Assembly: GCF_025370875.1 (NCBI RefSeq)
Contig: NZ_JAMXFD010000017.1
Location: 1-64,000, forward strand
Reading direction: 5' to 3'
Length of the DNA: 64,000 bases
From: Laspinema palackyanum D2c
Lineage (GTDB): Bacteria > Cyanobacteriota > Cyanobacteriia > Cyanobacteriales > Laspinemataceae
Below the pieces are notes generated by a model. That model did no database searches. It saw only the letters and a program-made list of their open reading frames with translations, and was not told the origin of the DNA. How positions within the stretch are numbered: position 1 is the first letter of the stretch; the number at the start of each line of letters is the position of its first letter. The position numbers and the translations under genes are program-made. Positions 62,410-64,000 of the stretch are shown here, piece after piece.

Positions 62410-62531
62410 TTCCCCACTCGCTGGGGATATTAATTGATTGGAAACTTTTCAATGATGGTGGTCGCCTCAAAAATTCTGGCTAAATCCAGATGACTCTCGC
62501 CACTCGCTGGAGGAATTAGTTGATTGGAAAC
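62410..62531 (+). CRISPR. Two orphan repeats of a sister lineage
   Basis: 36-bp repeats at 62410-62445 and 62496-62531 with a 50-bp spacer-like sequence between. They differ from the main repeat at several positions, and both end TTGATTGGAAAC instead of TTGAATGGAAAC. They share the change from CTAATT to TTAATT or TTAGTT. Confidence 0.8.
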
Positions 62532-62604
62532 AACAGCAGTTTTTAGAAATTTAATGCATCCTCCGGATGCATTATGATAGAAATATATGGGCAGGTATAA
62601 ACTC

Positions 62605-62742
62605 ATGACTTGGAAAACAAAGGTCTTAGCAGGAATTTTACTGCTACTACTGGCAGGGGTATTTGGCAACATTTACGAAACTGCCACCATTGGCAAAGGC
62701 AGTGATTTGGAGCGTTTAGCGGACGAGTTAAATAACAAATGA
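62605..62742 (+). CDS. Single-pass membrane microprotein between orphan repeats
   Basis: 45 residues from MTWKTKVLAGILLLLLAGVF, a clear membrane helix, then GNIYETATIGKGSDLERLAD and ELNNK. An in-frame ATG 18 bases earlier (62587) is an alternative. AGG lies about ten bases ahead. The gene sits exactly between orphan CRISPR repeats two and three, on the array strand. The helix-plus-amphipathic-tail design fits a regulatory microprotein or a toxin. Function unknown. Confidence 0.6.
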   Translation: MTWKTKVLAGILLLLLAGVFGNIYETATIGKGSDLERLADELNNK

Positions 62743-62750
62743 GTAACCCG

Positions 62751-62786
62751 TCCGTCCCTAGCTGGGGAAATTAATTGATTGGAAAC
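62751..62786 (+). CRISPR. Third orphan repeat
   Basis: A 36-bp stretch whose last 26 bases read CTAGCTGGGGAAATTAATTG then ATTGGAAAC, the same sister-lineage ending as the other two. The first ten bases are eroded. Confidence 0.75.
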
Positions 62787-62895
62787 TTCAACGATTATGT
62801 TAGTTAGTAGAACCCGCTTATTATGGCTGCTCTCTACTCGTTTCGGAAAGTAGCCAATTCCACTACTGCTTGTACTGTTAATAAGGTATCGTTCC

Positions 62896-63171
62896 GTGAA
62901 ATATAAAGCCGTCAAGTACCTATTTTCGTTAGGATTAACAATCGCCCTTCTAATAGTAGGCTTGTATCCTCTAGCTGTCGCGTGGGTTAGCTTTGAAGTT
63001 CAAATTCCCTTAATTGATTATTATCATCAAGAGGGTAAAAAAAGAGCTTACTTCGTGATGATATTAGGTTCTATACTAGCTATCCTGTGTTACATGATGG
63101 GGTGGAAATTAGCGCTAATTATATGGTGTCTTAGTGTAATTGGAACTGGAATGTTTCTTTTTTCCTTCTAA
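62896..63171 (+). CDS. Small polytopic membrane protein
   Basis: 91 residues with a GTG start. Three hydrophobic helices: YLFSLGLTIALLIVGLYPLA, FVMILGSILAILCYMMGW and LALIIWCLSVIGTGMFLFSF, linked by a polar loop (DYYHQEGKKRA). It follows the third orphan repeat by 110 bp. No family is recognised. With the genes at 56599 and 62605 it is the third small membrane protein around this CRISPR locus. Confidence 0.6.
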   Translation: MKYKAVKYLFSLGLTIALLIVGLYPLAVAWVSFEVQIPLIDYYHQEGKKRAYFVMILGSILAILCYMMGWKLALIIWCLSVIGTGMFLFSF

Positions 63172-63506
63172 AATTAGTTTTTTCTCACTTTCTTTTCTCT
63201 ATTATGTACCAGTGGCGAGAGAGGAAAAGCTGTCTGTGCGATCGCCCACGGTTGACGAAATTGGCCGCATTGCGATCGCACCTGAAGAAAGATGCGGTGC
63301 GACGGATGCTGCTGCCCTCGTTATTCGGCTTCAACCCAAGGGGGCTGATCCAGGATGGAAGCCACGGCCAACCTACGGCAAAACCAACTAGGTCTTTGCC
63401 ACCAAGCGCATCCAACATGAGCCGATCTAGTGCTTGAACCTTGCCCCTATTTCATCGGTGGAATGTAGCGATGGTAAAATTAAGCTCAAGCGATGGAGGA
63501 GATTTT
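63172..63506. other. Gap with overlapping open frames, no gene called
   Basis: 335 bases with two HIP1 sites. Open frames cross it on both strands, but none has a ribosome binding site or recognisable motifs. It may be the remains of a lost gene. GGAGGAG near 63495 belongs to the next gene. Confidence 0.4.
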
Positions 63507-64000
63507 ATGGCGAGAAAATCTAAAGGCTTTGGTAAAATTTCCCAACCACAAAGGGCAGACAAGATTCAGCAAAAAAGACTGAAGAAGTTGCACAGGAAAA
63601 TCCAGACAGGTCTTTTTAGTGACAAATTCGCAGGCATCGCAATGAATAAAGGCGAAGTCAAAATGTCCGAGGTGTTGGAGGCATTTGTTGAACCTTACCT
63701 AGACCTTGTCCCGAGTATGAGTCAGCGGCAGCAATTGTTAGACCTTGCAGTGATTGCCTGGAACTTAGCCTTTATGCCAGAGAATGAGTTGCCATCTACG
63801 CTGGACTATTTGCTCCAAGATATCTCGAAAGACGATGACCCGTTTTTTTACAAAGAGATTCGGAGTGTTATTAATGATTTAATTACGCGGAAAAAGGAAG
63901 TATTTGCCGAGCATAAACGGTATATTGTTGCTTGTGAACTGCAAGATGCAGGTAAGGAATTTCACCTTTCTGTTATATCAACCTTATTAAATCCTTTCGT
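63507..64000 (+). CDS. Partial gene, protein of unknown function
   Basis: Runs off the right edge; at least 164 residues from MARKSKGFGKISQPQRADKI. GGAGGAG lies five bases ahead of the ATG. The start is basic (QQKRLKKLHRKIQTGLFSDK), followed by helices FVEPYLDLVPSMSQRQQLLD, LAVIAWNLAFMPENE and LQDISKDDDPFFYKEIRSVI. The central part resembles a helical plant/cyanobacterial accessory domain seen next to SEC-C-type proteins, but I do not name it. No stop is seen before position 64000. Confidence 0.7.
   Translation, partial: MARKSKGFGKISQPQRADKIQQKRLKKLHRKIQTGLFSDKFAGIAMNKGEVKMSEVLEAFVEPYLDLVPSMSQRQQLLDLAVIAWNLAFMPENELPSTLDYLLQDISKDDDPFFYKEIRSVINDLITRKKEVFAEHKRYIVACELQDAGKEFHLSVISTLLNPF

Noticed and set aside
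63185-63437. Overlapping open frames on both strands before the last gene
   Set aside because: No motif, no ribosome binding site, mutually overlapping; called as a non-coding gap.

Overview
The window reads as a piece of a cyanobacterial plasmid. The HIP1 octamer GCGATCGC recurs throughout, coding sequence is moderately GC-rich, and families typical of cyanobacteria abound. There are no rRNA, tRNA or core-metabolism genes. Instead there is a ParA/ParB pair (25.5-27.4 kb), a CyRepA1-type replication protein preceded by a translationally coupled leader ORF (40.4-44.0 kb), a second primase/helicase (6.3-9.2 kb) and a HerA-like translocase operon (32.1-36.8 kb). The combination of CyRepA1 and CRISPR-Cas resembles the defence plasmid pSYSA of Synechocystis 6803. 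The host is probably a related or filamentous cyanobacterium, but the species cannot be fixed from the sequence.

Layout. 0-5 kb: a NERD-helicase, then a gene broken both by an IS630 insertion and by an 8-bp tandem duplication, then a DUF1993 gene. 5.2-6.3 kb: non-coding degenerate repeats. 6.3-9.2 kb: the large primase-helicase. 10-12.5 kb: a NACHT membrane protein ending in a signal-peptidase fold that has lost its catalytic residues. 12.6-25 kb: small accessory genes, namely exported proteins, a small alarmone-synthetase-like protein, an HNH endonuclease, two short DUF262 proteins, three tandem Cys-His-Asp paralogues, an OLD-like ATPase and methyltransferases. 25-30 kb: partition genes and a putative regulator that may be extended by -1 frameshifting. 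30-39.6 kb: a large beta-repeat protein, the translocase/nuclease operon, an HNH protein, a 2OG oxygenase and a GIY-YIG-like protein. 39.6-45 kb: the replication module. 45.4-62 kb: a type III-B CRISPR-Cas locus. 62-64 kb: orphan repeats, small membrane proteins and a partial gene.

The CRISPR locus is a WYL regulator divergent from cmr2-cmr3-cmr4-cmr5-(cmr6-cmr1 fusion)-CARF/HEPN nuclease-small membrane protein-cas1-cas2, followed by an array of 42 repeats and 41 spacers. Cas10 keeps its HD and GGDD motifs, so cyclic oligoadenylate signalling to the CARF-HEPN protein is expected. Cmr4 seems to lack the target-RNA-cleaving Asp. Beyond the array lie a terminator-like hairpin, a multi-hairpin region, three repeats of a sister lineage, and a single-pass membrane microprotein gene between two of those repeats.

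A second theme is a dispersed palindrome, half-sites AAACTGTAA and TTACAGTTT, found about ten times in non-coding DNA. Two copies lie just upstream of the putative regulator at 29.3 kb, suggesting a plasmid-wide operator or a partition/organisation site.
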